Source of the DNA: Termitomyces sp. T153 | Lineage: Eukaryota > Basidiomycota > Agaricomycetes > Agaricales > Lyophyllaceae | Assembly: GCA_018296165.2 (NCBI GenBank) | Contig: JACKQL020000048.1 | Span: 124,001 to 188,000 of the forward strand | Direction of reading: 5' to 3' | DNA length: 64,000 nt | In this document: positions 31,200 through 43,014 of the stretch, piece by piece | How positions within the stretch are numbered: the first letter of the stretch is position 1 | Layout of the letters: the number at the start of each line of letters is the position of its first letter | Translations under genes and position numbers: made by a program | Notes under the pieces: generated by a model | Told to the model about the DNA's origin: nothing | What the model saw: the letters and a program-made list of their open reading frames with translations, nothing else | Database searches by the model: none

Positions 31200-31910
31200 T
31201 TGATGGCTACTGTGCTGGCAGCCTGTTGACTTTTAGGACTAAGTCAAGTTAACTTAGACCTTCTAGCCAACTGCACAGGGTGCTGCATGCTCTGCAGCTC
31301 CAGGTATCTGTCAAGGACTGCCAGGTTCTTGCAGGTCATGAGAGACTCCAAGTAGTGTCTCCAAGACTCTAGCAAACCTCAAACTTGAGGTTCTTACCAT
31401 CCCAACAATGACCTACTAGGTCATTGATGAACTATTCTTGGTTGTCTAGGGTGCCAAAGTCATAAGGCTCTGGCATTGCCCTGTTGGGGAATAAGACATT
31501 GTCACTGGCCTTATATGGGTGCAGCAGCAACACATGGAACTTAGGAGGTATCCTTTGTTCCTGAAGTGCTGCAAGCAACTCTAATACATGGTTGGAGGCC
31601 TCACTGTAGGCCTCCAGAATCCTATATGGCCCAACCCACTTAGGGCAGAGTTTTCTTGCTCTGTCTTTAGGTAGGTTGAGATTTTTTGTTGAAAGGTACA
31701 CCAATACACCTTTCTCTAGTTTGAGGTCAGGCCTGTGACATGAATTGGCCAGATACATCTGAAAGACATGTGCCTCTATAATTGTGTCATGTGCTGCTGC
31801 CAAGTTTTCTAGAGCTTGGCAGGTGAACTGCTAGATTCCCTTTGGAATTGCAGTATCTGCCCTAATCTCCCATATCATAGATGGCATGTACTTGAATCCC
31901 TTTATCTCTA
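31200..31910 (-). pseudogene. Gypsy integrase C-terminus and chromodomain fragment
   Basis: Reading down from about 31,910: MIWEIRADTAIPKGI, stop, QFTCQALENLAAAHD, then the open part (31,803-31,432) KLEKGVLVYLSTKNLNLPK, KLCPKWVGPYRILEAY and IPPKFHVLLLHPYKAS, the GPF/GPY module of chromovirus integrases. After NQE a decayed chromodomain (LVGHCWDGKNLKF, SLGDTTW) reaches about 31,200. The catalytic core is absent. The chromodomain would target integration to marked chromatin. Confidence 0.75.
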
Positions 31911-31914
31911 AGCT

Positions 31915-32446
31915 TACCAGTTGGAGATTTCATCTTTCCTCTATAGCCTACTCTATATCTATATCTCATCTTCCATCAACAATGACTTAGCAACAAGTCT
32001 TGCTGCCTCTGACTTTGACTTTGCATGGTACCAACTATGGGTGCCCTTAGCATTATTCTGACTCAGCAATGCTAACAACTATGGCTAGTGATTAGTTTGT
32101 TTTCATCCTCCATTCAATCTCCCTATTACCACTCCTCCATGCCTTTCTCTACTCAACTCCTCTTTCACTGTTAAAGTTCACTTTGCATTAGTGACAAATT
32201 CATCTACATCTATTTGATTGCACTAGCAACCCTCTGTTGCTGTCTAGTGACTTAGGCTAGCACTAGCAATCCTTCCAAAATTCACACTTCATGCCTAAGT
32301 TTGCTCTCATTCTCTGGGACAGTTACTGACTCACCCTCAACTATTAACTTCCTACTGCTAGCTACCTTATCTAGTGACTAGTGCTAGGTCCTCCTTTTAG
32401 GTTTCCTGCATAGCACTAGGTGGCATAGGAGCACATCGCCATGCCA
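31915..32446. mobile_element. LTR-like insertion bordering gypsy-1
   Basis: Sequence between the minus-strand integrase fragment and the start of gypsy-1 pol. Its last about 150 bp (CTCTGGGACAGTTACTGACT ... GGCATAGGAGCACAT) closely match the right end of the insertion at 57,490-58,178. It contains no ORF. It is probably the same LTR family, with the left border not resolved. Confidence 0.55.
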
Positions 32447-34771
32447 TTGACCTGCTGCCAGATTCCACACCCTCCATCTGTAAGGTCTACCCACTAGCAC
32501 CCAGGGAGCAGGATGAGCTCAATGCCTTTTTGCAAGAGAACCTGGACTCTGGTTGCATTTGCTCTTTCAAGTCTCTGATAGCTTCTCCTGTCTTCTTCAT
32601 CAAGAAGAAGGATGGCTCACTCTGATTGGTTCAGGATTATTGGGTTCTCAATGCTATGATGGTGAAGAACCACTCCCCTCCCCCTCATCTCTGAGCTCAT
32701 CAACAATCTTTGGGGTGCACAATACATCACTAAACTGTGTCTGGTGGAGCTACAACAATGTATGTATCCAGGAAGAAGACAAATGGAAGGCTGCCTTCCA
32801 GACCAACCAGGGGTTGTTCAAACCTCTTGTTATGTTCTTCAGACTCACCAACAGCCCCATCACCTTCCAGACAATGATGATCAACATCTTTCAGGACCAC
32901 ATTGTAGAGGGTGTAGTGTGTGTATACCTCAACAACATTCTCATCTACACCAAAACACTGGAAGAACACCATCAGATCACTTACCTCATCTTGGAACATC
33001 TCCACCAGCACCAGCTCTACCTCAAACTGGAGAAGTGTGAGTTCATGCAGACCTGGATTGAGTATCTTGGCCTTGCATGGGGCTGTGGAGATGGACCTGA
33101 TGAAGTTAGCAGGCATGGCAGAGTGGCCAGAGCCCAAGAACAAGAAGGAGGTGCAGGCATTCCTTGGCTTCATGAACTTCTACTGGAGATTCATCCAGGA
33201 CTTCTTGCATCATGCCCATTTGCTATTTGACCTCACTGGGAAGGATGTTGCATGGAGCTGAGGGCCTCCAGAGCAGACAGCCTTCAACACCCTCAAGCAT
33301 GCTGTGACCTTGGGATGCATCCTCCTCTTCCCAGACAATAACTCCCCCTTCTAGATAGAAGCTGACAGCTCCAACTTTGCCACTGGAGCTGTTCTTTCAC
33401 AGCAATCCCCAGAGGATGGGAAGTGGCATCTGGTGGCCTTCTACTCCAAGATCCTAAATGCAGTAGAGCAGAACTACAAGATCCATGACAAGGAGATGCT
33501 GGCCTATTATCCAGTCATTTGAGGAGTAGCAGCACTTCCTAGAGGGCATGCAGCTTAAGGTTGAGGTCTAGATGGATTATAAGAACCTCAAATACTTCCA
33601 GACAGCCAAGAAGCTCAATTGCCAACAGGCCCAGTAGTCCCTTTACCTTGCCAATTTTGACTTCTTGTTGCATTACAAGTCCAGCCAGAGTATGGGAAAA
33701 GCAGATGCCCTGTCCCAGAGAGTGGACCATGGCACAGGGAGGGAGGACAACAGCAACATTGTACTCCTCCACTCCAAACTGTTTGTGATTCAAGCCATGG
33801 AAGGTCTAGCCATTGAGGGAGCAGAGGTAGACATCCTCTGGGACATTTGGCAGGGTAATTGAGATAGCCAGCAGGAAGAACTCATTGTGCAGGCAGCTCA
33901 AGTGCTGAAGTCAGGATGCACCACTGGCACCAAATCAGTCCATGCAGACAAATGGGCCCTCTGAGATAGGATCTTGACCCTGACAGCCAGAACAAATGTG
34001 TAAATCAGGAGTTGAAGCAGTACTTCTGCCTTTTCTGCAACAAGCACCAGAATGACTGGGATGAACTCACCTCTGATGCCAAGTTCCAATACAACAACCA
34101 TGTTTACACTTCCACCCAGTTCTCCCCATTCTTCCTCAACACCAGACAACACCCACATATGGGCTTTGAACCCCATGCCTGACTCTTGTAGAATGAAGCA
34201 GTAAACAAATTTGTGGACTGGATGAAGAGGTCACAGGAGGAGGCCCAAGAAGTGCTAGCAAAGACAAAGGACAACATGGTGCAATACCACAACCATGGAA
34301 GGACCCTGGAGCACAAATACTAGCCTGGAGATTGAGTCTACCTGGATGCCTCCAACATTATGGCTACCTGGCCCTCAAAAAAGCTGTTGCACTGTCAGTT
34401 GGGACCTTTTATGGTGAAATGGCAGGTAGCACTCCTAGCCTACTGACTCTGGCTCCCCATGGGGATGTGCCAGCTCAGGGCAACATCTGCCACCCCCACC
34501 ACCCCTGGTGGTGGTCAACAACAACAAGGAGTATGAAGTGGAGGAAATTCTGGATAGTTGTTTATCCTGGAGACAACTACAATACAAGGTGAAGTGGAAG
34601 GACTACAGGATTGAGCATATGTCCTGGAAACCACAGGAGAATGTACACACCCCCAGACTCATCAAGGAGTTCCACAGGAGATATCCAGATGCTCTGCACA
34701 CCATACAAGAAATCTACCCTATTTTGCCAGCAGACCAAGCAATCAGGGACTTCTTCTACTCCACACATTGA
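32447..34771 (+). pseudogene. Gypsy-1 chromovirus pol, integrase core deleted
   Basis: Plus-strand pol remnant. RT: FIKKKDGSL (32,600), WGAQYITKLCL, QTNQGLFKPLVMFFRLTNSP, VVCVYLNNILIYTKT (the usual YLDD is YLNN, so the catalytic Asp pair is mutated) and KNKKEVQAFLGFMNFYWRFI. RNase H: IEADSSNFATGAVLSQQSPE and NYKIHDKEMLA. Near 34,001 the frame jumps from the linker to VNQELKQYF, so the integrase zinc finger and most of the DDE core are missing. The C-terminus has a chromodomain, EVEEILDS...YKVKWKDY...WKPQENV (34,530-34,660). There are multiple stops and shifts. The 5' part (gag, protease) is cut off at 32,447 by the LTR-like insertion. Confidence 0.85.
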
Positions 34772-34783
34772 GACACCACATAC

Positions 34784-35290
34784 TAGAGGGGGGTGATGTC
34801 AGGGGACTTCCATTTCCAACCTCTGCCACCTATTCCAGTGTCTCCACAGCTTATTTGACATCTCTGGTGCTTATTCCAGAACTCTGGAGATCTCCAGAGA
34901 ACTGCAGAGTTCTCTATATTACCTCACTAATCATTGTCCTAGGATTAGGACTAGCTCCAGCCTTCTGTACAGTAGTTCCCACACCTCTGCTGCCTGCTAA
35001 TGTGCCACACTGAGCAGCAGGGATCCTTAGACTTGTTTTCTTCAGATTCCCCTCTGCTAAGTAATTAGTTACTGATTGTATTGTCATCTACTCTTGCTAA
35101 TATACTTTGGATTCCCCTCTACTAGCTGCATGACTCCAATCCGCCACCCTGGAGGTCACCCTTACAGTAATCATAAGTGCTGCCTCTGCCTTAACTAGCT
35201 TTAAATACATTCCCTTTTGTATCTCCTACTTTGCATTCCCCCAATCAATGTCATTAACCCCAAAAGTGTGTGACTTAAATAAGCTTTTAC
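34784..35290 (+). repeat. Gypsy-1 polypurine tract and 3' LTR
   Basis: AGAGGGGGGTGA (34,785-34,796) is followed by TGTCAGGGGACTTCC at 34,797, the 3' LTR start. The LTR contains CTCTGGAGATCTCCAGAGA-type short inverted repeats. The right border is uncertain. No ORF of note. Confidence 0.65.
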
Positions 35291-35304
35291 TTATTTTGAT
35301 TTTG

Positions 35305-35808
35305 TTAAGTAAAACTCAAATTTTTTGGTCTATTGTTAGGGCTATTTTCTGACCCCCCCATGTCATGGTCCAGAGGCTTGTGAAGCCTTATAGAACCAAA
35401 TGACAGATCTGGTATAGCATTCCCAGCAGGCTTTTGTAATTCTTCCCTCAACTCTTTCAACTTTTCTGGAGTGAAGTCTACCCATTGCTCTAGGCTTTGG
35501 GATAGCTCCAATCATTTCCAAGCTTTGTAAGGGACTATTCTAAAAGCTGCTACTCTAGTCTGCCAAACTAACCCATCCAGTTCTGCCACAATATAATTAT
35601 CACTCTCAGTCTTAGGAATTACCACCATTGGACTATGGAAACAGGGAAGCATTTTAGCACTGTGTGAACTTTCTTTAATCATGTTTTTAACCAAGACTAG
35701 ATCCAAGGGTTCAAAATTGAAGTCTTTGATTGAGTTTTTATGCTCTTCTGCACACTCCAAGGCCCATTGGAGTTTGTCCTTCCCAACTCTCTCTCTCATC
35801 TCTTCCAT
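35305..35808 (-). pseudogene. Gypsy-2 integrase C-terminal domain
   Basis: Frames 35,808-35,512 and 35,511-35,305: FNFEPLDLVLVKNMIKE, CFHSPMVVIPKTESDNYIVA and ELDGLVWQTRVAAFRIVPY resemble the GPF/GPY-type tail (a KGPFxVxxxxxxxYxxxxLxG pattern). A TAG joins the two parts. No chromodomain follows. Confidence 0.6.
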
Positions 35809-36069
35809 ATGTTAGTGGTGCTTGGCTAGAGCCCTAGCACAATAACCAATCAACTTCTCTGTAGATAATGGACCTGCTGGAAATTCTATTAACCAGGTAG
35901 CCTCTACTAAGTCCAAGGGTAGAGTTGGATGAGCCCCAGCGACCATGAAGTATGGTGAACATCCAAACCTCTGCTGGATAGTAATGCAATCACTTCACAT
36001 GATATGGAAGAAGAATCAAAACCATTTGGTGTGATCCTCACAAGCTTTGAATAAAGCTTGCCTGACATC

Positions 36070-37044
36070 CTAATGTGGCCTTTCAATCTTGCCATTAGCT
36101 TGAGAGTTGTATGGAGAGATGGCAATGCCTCTGATTCCATATTTACTTTCTATCCAAGCTGTGACCTTTTTGAATTGTCCAGCATTGTCAGTGATGATCT
36201 CTGCAATACAGCCCCAGCAACAAATCACATCCTCAAACAACCATTGACCAATTGTTTTATGGTTTTCTTTGCACAGAGGCCTCCCTTCCATCCATGAAGA
36301 CAATGCACACCTACCATGGACAATATACTTGCAGCCATTTGAAGTTGAAGTCATGTGAATGGTATCAATGTGAATTGTTTGGAAGATAGAGGGTGTGTAG
36401 GTCACTGTTGGAGTTCTGTTTACAACTGTCTTCTGATTTATCTGACAGTTGTAACAAGCCCCAACATACCACTGCACATCTCCATCAATTCCTGGCCACC
36501 AAAATTGTTCTTGTATTAAAATTCTGGTTGCATAAATCCCCATATGCCCCAAGGCATCATGGGCTGATTTAAGCATGAACATTCATGTGTTGATATTGAC
36601 TACTAGCTTATGCCTGGCCTTATGATTGGACTTGTACAGTCTCCCCTTTGGATCAAAGAAGAACTGTCTTGCAAACCTTTTGAACTTGTCTGGGTCCCAA
36701 CCATGCAAACCCTCAGGTTCTTTGTTTGGGTCTTGTAGCCAACTTTGTACAATTGGTAGCAAATCATCCCACTGTTCACTGGCACCACCTTTCCTATGCT
36801 CTAAGTAGGCTTGTAAGTCTGCTTTCTTCTCTTCCTCAGTACCTTCTGTAGGTAATAGAGGCTGAGAGAGAGATAGTACTACAACAGAATCCATTCTGGA
36901 TGTCTGCTGCTGACTTAGAACTGCCTCCCTAAGCTCCACTTCTTGAGACCTTGCTCTATTAAGTTCTTGTTCAAAGTCTGATACTTCAGTGGCTACTGCA
37001 TGTAGATAGCCACCTCTAGTGTCAATGATCTGCAAACTTTTCAA
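36070..37044 (-). pseudogene. Gypsy-2 integrase, zinc finger and DDE core
   Basis: Frame 37,044-36,583 is a linker. Frame 36,582-36,070 has the HHCC finger (HDALGHMGIYATR ... CYNCQ) and the catalytic core: QTIHIDTIHM (first Asp), EIITDNAGQFKK (second Asp) and SQANGKIER (Glu). Integrase inserts element DNA. A stop at about 36,068 cuts the core from its C-terminal domain. Confidence 0.8.
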
Positions 37045-37066
37045 GTGCTAAGGGCTTCCAATCCTC

Positions 37067-37717
37067 CTATCCTGGTTCATTGTTGGTTCTAGCTGGATAT
37101 TCAAAGTGCATAGTCTTTGGGTTGTCCACCCACTCTGGATTAACAGGTAGGTACTCCTCATTGCCTGGCTGCTTGAGCCTTCTAGACAGGCCATCAACAC
37201 TGAAGGTTTTTCCTAGCACATGCCTCAAAGTAAAATGATAGAGTAGTACATCCTCAATCCATCTCATGATGGTGGCATTTGGTCCTACTCCAGGATTGCT
37301 TAGCATTCCCTTCAAATACTTGGCATCTGTCTCCACTACAAGCCTCTTACACCCAACTAGCCAATACTTATTAGCTTGCAAGGCTCTCATCAAACCATAG
37401 AGTTCTGTTTTAGGTTGTGAGAACCTTGCCTCTCTCTCATTCAAGGTGATGGATGCTAGAGCACAAGTGCATTGCTTAGGATTGTCTGGAGCTTCCTGGA
37501 ATATTCCAAAGCCCACTGCCATCCAAGAAGTGTCAACTGATAGGACCACTGCCCCTCCTGACTCATAATCAAGTGGTTTCAGAGGTGCACTTGCAGATAG
37601 CATCTTCTTCAACTGAGCCATTGCTGACTGCTGTTCCTCACCCCAAACAAGTGGTGTGTGGTTTTGAGTCAACTTGTTGATAGGTGCAGCCACTTTAGCA
37701 TAGTCTTTAATGAACAT
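37067..37717 (-). pseudogene. Gypsy-2 RT connection and RNase H
   Basis: 216 codons. It begins with FIKDYAKVAAPINKLT.NHTPL (end of the RT thumb), then RNase H: VVLSVDTSWMAVGFGIFQ (first Asp), PKTELYGLMRAL (Glu), LVVETDAKYLKGML (Asp) and VLGKTFSVDGLSRR (last Asp). All four acidic residues are present. It degrades RNA in the RNA-DNA hybrid. Confidence 0.8.
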
Positions 37718-37772
37718 CCTAAAGGTATCACAAGTACTGAGGAAAGCTCTGATGTCTGACTTATTCTGGCAA

Positions 37773-38636
37773 TCACCCCATCCTCATAACAATGGCCAAC
37801 TGCTTGGTCTCAGGTCTCTGTCCCTCATAGGAACACCTGTGTCCAACCACTATGATCTCATCTGCACAGACTACTGACTTCTTCCCAGAAAAAGTTCCTC
37901 CATCATATTCGATTCTTTGTAACACTCTTTTTACATTCTGCAGATGTTCCCATACAAATCTCCTAATGCCTGGATTTTCTGGAATAACCTCATAGCCTCC
38001 ATCTGGCATTTTACACCTGTGAGGTGGACCTCTGATTGGCACATCATCGATATATTGCCAAGTTATATAAGGTATCTCATCTTTCAAGATGAAGGTAATA
38101 TCATCATAAAAGATTGGTACTGAATTTGTCCAGTCCATTGGCAGGATTACCAACCTCAGAGTACCAAAGGGTGTCTGAAAGGTAGTATAGTCCTTAGACA
38201 TCACATACAACACTCTCTCATCATATCCCACATACAAGTCAAAGATTCCTCCACAAGCTCTGCCAGCAAAGTGACTAGCTGACTCTTCAGTTGCTTGTGG
38301 CAACCCAGAATGTGCTATGGTTACTTTGTTCAAAGGTTTCAACCTGTGAACTATCCTCAAACTCTCACCATCCTTCTTCAATACTGTGAACCACTGGGAT
38401 CTGTATGAAGAGTTGGATGGCTCATACACTCCTGCCTCAATTTTCTGCTTTATCATCTGGCAGATTTTACATCTGAGTCCAGGAGCAATGGGAATGTTCT
38501 TCAATAACCAGGGGGTGTGAGGAATTACTGGCATCACCACAGGAGAGAAGAATTCCTCCTTGAGCATACCTCTTTGAGGATCATCCCATGCAAAAGCCTC
38601 ATTCTGCAGCATCATTAGATGATGTACTGCCTTCAT
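37773..38636 (-). pseudogene. Gypsy-2 reverse transcriptase
   Basis: Open for 287 codons. Fingers and palm motifs in order: IKQKIEAGVYEPSNSSYRSQ, FTVLKKDGESLRIVHRLKPL, GGIFDLYVGYDERVL (motif A; the Asp of FD is kept), FGTLRLVILPMDWTNS (motif B region) and TWQYIDDVPI (motif C, YIDD). It converts element RNA to DNA. It is open through RT but lies between stops on both sides, so the polyprotein is broken. Confidence 0.85.
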
Positions 38637-39160
38637 CTCCTCTGGTCACAAGAAACCATCACCATGTACTTGGTCAATGATTTTCTTGCACTCAACAGTA
38701 TACCTTCCTGTGGGTTTGAAATCAGGTGGATTTGGGTCCAACTGTGACATGTCTGCTAGTGGATCTCCAGTGATACACCTTTCAATTCTAAACTCCTCAA
38801 GAGAGGTCCCTAGTACAGGTTTGTTCACCTTTCTAGCAACAGGTTTGTATTTCTTAGAAAATACTTGTGCAGTTTTCCCCACACCTGCTTCTAACTCTAG
38901 GCTTTCCTGCTGTACTAAGATCTCCTCCAACTTCTCTGGTATCTGACACAGCTGCCTATTTAGATAGGCTGACAATGTCTTCTCATCTCCTTTTCCAACA
39001 CCTCCCTCTGCAGTAAAAGGCTGCAGATACACATCTCTCAACTCCTGGTTCTTGAATCCACTATCACTTATAGTGTATCCAGTCACCACTACTTCCTCAT
39101 TTTACTTCTGTCCAATCATCACTGCCACATCTCCCTGGTCACTGACCAGATCATCAAGAT

Positions 39161-39709
39161 TTAAAAATTTGGATCATTATCTCCTCCAACACCTACCTTT
39201 GGCACCTTCCCTCTTCGAAGAGTGGGCAGGGCTGCCCAGCAACCAGTGTTATGATCTCTGATAGTTATGATGGCACTGCCATCTTGAAGATTTTGTATGT
39301 TGCCTTCTGTCAGTGTGTCAAAAGGATAACCCAACAAGACAGTATAAGCTTGCTTGACAAAGATGTGCACTTGCAAGTAAATGGTGAAGCCTTCAGCAAA
39401 AGTAAATGGCACATTTTTGGCTAAACCAATTGATGTATTCACTTGACTGTTGGCACTCTCCATAATTAAGCATATGTCAGGATCCCAAGTCAATCCTCAA
39501 CAAAGTGCCTCATCTAGTGCCATACAGACTATTTGAGAACCACTATCTAGAATTGTCTCCATCTGCTCCCTCTGATTGACAATGGGTTTCAAAGATCTCA
39601 ACACTTGCAAATCTCTAGCCACATACACTACTACTGGCTTTTCTTCTGGAGAGATATTTTCCAAGTAAGTGGCTACACAATCCTGATGCACTACTGCACC
39701 AGTAGGCAA
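39161..39709 (-). pseudogene. Gypsy-2 retropepsin-like protease
   Basis: Frame 39,709-39,497 contains METILDSGSQIVCMALDEAL, where DSGS is the active-site DS/TG motif of a retroviral-type aspartic protease. After a stop, 39,493-39,161 continues with AYTVLLGYPFDTL, the second conserved (I)LGxP-type strand. The protease cuts the Gag-Pol precursor. A further linker follows at 39,089-38,646. Confidence 0.75.
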
Positions 39710-40451
39710 TCCATTTGTGTTCCATCTGCAATGAAATAGGTTGCCATTGGTGGGTCATTGACATCTACCTTGTCAGGTAATTTCTTCTCTCTTACAGTCT
39801 GCTGTTGAGCTGCTACCTTTGGGATCCCTAGACTTAGTCCCTGATTTGAGAGTCAATTTTTGTATCATTGCTTCTCTTAATCCAGGAGCCACATCTAACA
39901 GCTCTCCAGTACTGAAAGGTACAGTAGCCTCTCAGAGCCTATCAATGGTCCTATACCACTCCTTTCTTCTTGTTCCTGGTAAGGAACTTAAAACAGTGTC
40001 CTGCACTGGCAAGTCTGGTCCCTCATTGAGGGCTGGAACCTTCTCAAAAGGTAGATCCAGTTTTGGTGCAACTCTAGGTGGAATTACCAGAGTTAGCTTT
40101 TCTTTCCAGGATTTTTCAGGGGTTCTCTCTGGCAATGAGGATACTCCTGGTTGAGATGCCTCTTTCCTAATTGCCTTCATTGAGTTATTTAAAAATCCTT
40201 AGAGGAAGATTTCTGTCCTTCAGGACTAGCTGTGTTCCTTGTGTTGACAAACATACTGAGCATCTCAGCCATTTTATTGAAAGCTTTCTCCAAGTCCCCC
40301 AAGCAGTCTGACTCCTTATGTTGAATGCATTCTAGCATATCATCCCTTGTGTCTCTAGCAGAGTTTACATAGGTAGAGTACGTGACTGTCTCTGGAGGGT
40401 CATCTTCTGGCCATCCAAAGTACATACTCACTTGCTTATCATGTACCTGCA

Positions 40452-41672
40452 CTAGTCTAGCATGAGGAGATATACCAGCAGCATCCCTAGGTAAAGGAGC
40501 ACCATTAAGTAGTCTGGCTCTCCTTCCAACAGGATGACCAATCCTTTTTGTACATCTGCCTTGATAACTTCACACTCTGAGATTCTGTGTCCAGTTTGCC
40601 AACAATGGAAGCAAGTAACACCACTTCTCCCAGAAGTTGGAAATGTAGGAGGCCATTCTGCCCTTATACCCTGGCTCCCTTTGGTATTCAAAGGTATTGC
40701 ACATGTCCAACTGACCAGCTTGCAAAGCTTGCATGGTACTCTGGATGCTCCCCATTTGTATCCCAATGGTAATCACAGCATCTTGTAGATGAGCCATTTT
40801 CTCCTCCACTTCCTCCTCCTTAATGTTCCTCTTACTAGTTTCTATTTTCTCTACTCTCTCCTCTCTAAGGCTTCTTACAGTAGCACCATCTATCAAAGTC
40901 CCCACTACTGTCAGCACTTCTGATAGGTCATACTTGTTGTTCTTGTGCCTATTTCTAGCAGGGTCTTTGTAGTGGCCATATCTACTGATCAACCTTTCCT
41001 CAATCACATCTCCAAAAGCAGTGTAAAGCATCCCAGGAATTTGTCTACCAGAGACCCATTCCTAGTGACATTAGCCAATATCTGAGCCTCAGCTCTAAAT
41101 TTCCTTATCAGAGAATGGATCTCTGAGGTGTCATTCCTACTAAGTCTGGCATGTTCTCTGCAGATTCTGTCCAGGTTTGCAACACTACCTGTGTCATCCA
41201 CTGCTTCTGGATAAGACTCCTTGACCTCTTTCTCAAAAGCAGACCAAGTTTCATCATCTCCAAAGGAATCAAGGCCCAGCCATTCTTGTTCAGTCTGAGC
41301 ATCCACATACTCCAATATTCTCTTTTTCCTCTCCTTATCTCCTTGAATCCCAGCATGCTCAAACAAAGAGATCATCCTTTGTAGAAAGCAGCAATTCTCA
41401 AAGGGCCTGTCAGGCAGTGGTAGCTTATATCTGATGTTTTGCTCCATAATTGAGGTAGTAGAAACTGGTTGAGTAGTAGGGCACAGTTCTTTTGGTGAAC
41501 TTGAAATTGCTCTCTCAGTCTGAAGCTTTCTTCTGAGCAAGGTTTCAGGGTCAGGCAAAAAGGACTTTGGACCACTGCTATTGGTCCTAGTTTCTCTTTT
41601 CCTTAATACAACAGAGTTTTTCACCTTAGTTGTAATAACTTCAGGTGTTTTGGGCCAAGACCCAGGTGGCAC
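40452..41672 (-). pseudogene. Gypsy-2 gag with CCHC zinc knuckle
   Basis: Frame 41,672-41,004 (222 codons) covers the capsid-like part (RPFENCCFLQRMISLFEHAG, EQEWLGLDSFGDDETWSAFE), continues with a shift at 41,031-40,570, and reaches the nucleocapsid knuckle CFHCWQTGHRISEC (CX2CX4HX4C) at about 40,610-40,570. Gag packages element RNA. The two frames overlap by 28 bases, which could be a mutation or a programmed shift; stops elsewhere favour mutation. Confidence 0.75.
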
Positions 41673-41984
41673 AAAACTAATGTTTCAAAAGGGTTGGACT
41701 CCTCATGGAAATCCAAAAGTGAGTTTTTGTATTAAAGAACCTCTCATGGTGGGCTCCAGATAAAGCAAAATCAAAGTTTTGATGGTGGAGTTTAAAAAAC
41801 TTGGCCAAACACGTTGTACTTAGGCTTTGCAAGTGTTTGAGGCTCTTTATTACAAGTCTTCACTTTACAAGTAGACAGGTTAATAGATTTATTGATTTGA
41901 ATTCACCAGGAAGAGACAGTCTCAAGCTCTAGAATGGGCACAAATAGTTTATTATACTAAATATTCCAAAACTAACTGAGCTTG
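41673..41984 (-). other. Gypsy-2 upstream region, no gene
   Basis: About 310 bp between the gypsy-2 gag and the gypsy-3 insertion, probably leader or 5' LTR of gypsy-2 (contains AATAAATCTATT and AATAAAGAGCC on the minus strand). It continues beyond gypsy-3 at 62,624. Confidence 0.45.
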
Positions 41985-42982
41985 TGTCATGATCCACTCC
42001 CTGGACCCCCAACATTGTTCACAGCCCACTCATTGATCTGGAGTTCCCCCCCCCAACACCCCATCAAACTCCTCCAGCCCTTGCCCATTCTCCATGCCCA
42101 CACAGGGTAACCCCGATGCTTCTCCAGCAAACCCCAACAGCCCCCTGAAACCCTCCCCCATTGTTCCTGGCCCGTCCTACACCTCCAACCCACTGCCCTA
42201 GTTCACCTGACCTGTTCTGCAGCATCACAACAACTCCAGAGTGACCCGCATCCCCAGCTGATCCCATCAGAATGTCACCACAGCCTGCCCCTTGATTGTA
42301 CCTGACACCTGTTGACTCTGCACAGCTCCATTGAGACCCGCCACCATATCCACTGTCCTCCAGAACTATTTAGTAGTCAGTATATAAGTTGTAGAGTAAC
42401 TCCTCATGCTCTAGTCTTGATATTACTTGCATTATTGGTTACTTGTGTCCTGTGTTTCTCTCTGTCTCTGTTTCTATTTTTAGTCTCAAATCTATCTCTT
42501 CTCTGTCTCATCTTGCCTTGTCTCTGTCTTATCTTGATTGTCTCTATTTCCTTTGTTTCTCTAAGTTCTTTACCTCTCCAACATCAGTACAAACTCCACG
42601 CATGTGCTACAAACCCCAAACATCCTATGACAACTTCAGACCTCACTCTTTGCTCAGCCCTGGAACCCATCAAGTCTTGACTGATCCCCCATCAAACTCC
42701 AGCTCCACCCCCATCACTAGCAAAGCCTCTGTTTACCCTGCAATCTATTCACATGCTTACAAACTTGTTCTTGACACTGCCCCAGCCCAATGTTAATATA
42801 CTTGGTCTTAGACTTTCCTGGACCACTCCAGACTTGCTCAGACCACTCCTCCTAGCTTCCCCTCGCAAGTCTCTCCACTCCATGCCAACTCCAGAATGCT
42901 AGGTTATAAGTGCAGGACATTGCGTCCGCCTAGTAAGGATTTGCCAGTGTAGCTGAGCCCCTATAGTCAGTAGAACCTGACA
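41985..42982 (+). repeat. Gypsy-3 5' LTR
   Basis: 998 bp, TGTCATGATC to GAACCTGACA. It has TATATAAG at 42,381-42,388 as promoter and a CT-rich tract at 42,450-42,560. The short ORFs within it are not genes. Confidence 0.9.
42381..42388 (+). promoter_or_regulatory. TATA box of the gypsy-3 5' LTR
   Basis: TATATAAG, followed by GTTGTAGAGTAACTCC; the same block is conserved in the 3' LTR at 62,024-62,031. It is the likely start region of the element transcript. Confidence 0.6.
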
Positions 42983-43014
42983 TAATATCAAGACTCCCCC
43001 TTACCTCATTCTCA

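Larger units (their letters stand above)
35305..41672 (-). mobile_element. Gypsy-2, nearly complete Ty3/gypsy element, mutated
   Basis: Minus-strand order is gag with zinc knuckle, protease, RT, RNase H, integrase, which is the Ty3/gypsy order. It differs from gypsy-1 and gypsy-3 in sequence, has no recognisable chromodomain, and has a YIDD catalytic box. Stops split it into about a dozen frames. A G-rich tract followed by TCAGAAAATAGCCC (minus, about 35,360-35,340) may be the 3' internal-LTR junction; I could not match two LTRs. Confidence 0.8.

Noticed and set aside
41700..41984. Paired LTRs for gypsy-2
   Set aside because: No match was found by eye between this region or 62,624-63,240 and the sequence left of 35,360.
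42312..42796. Ser/Leu-rich ORFs in the gypsy-3 5' LTR
   Set aside because: They arise from the CT-rich LTR tract, and the homologous ORFs in the 3' LTR show no coding constraint.
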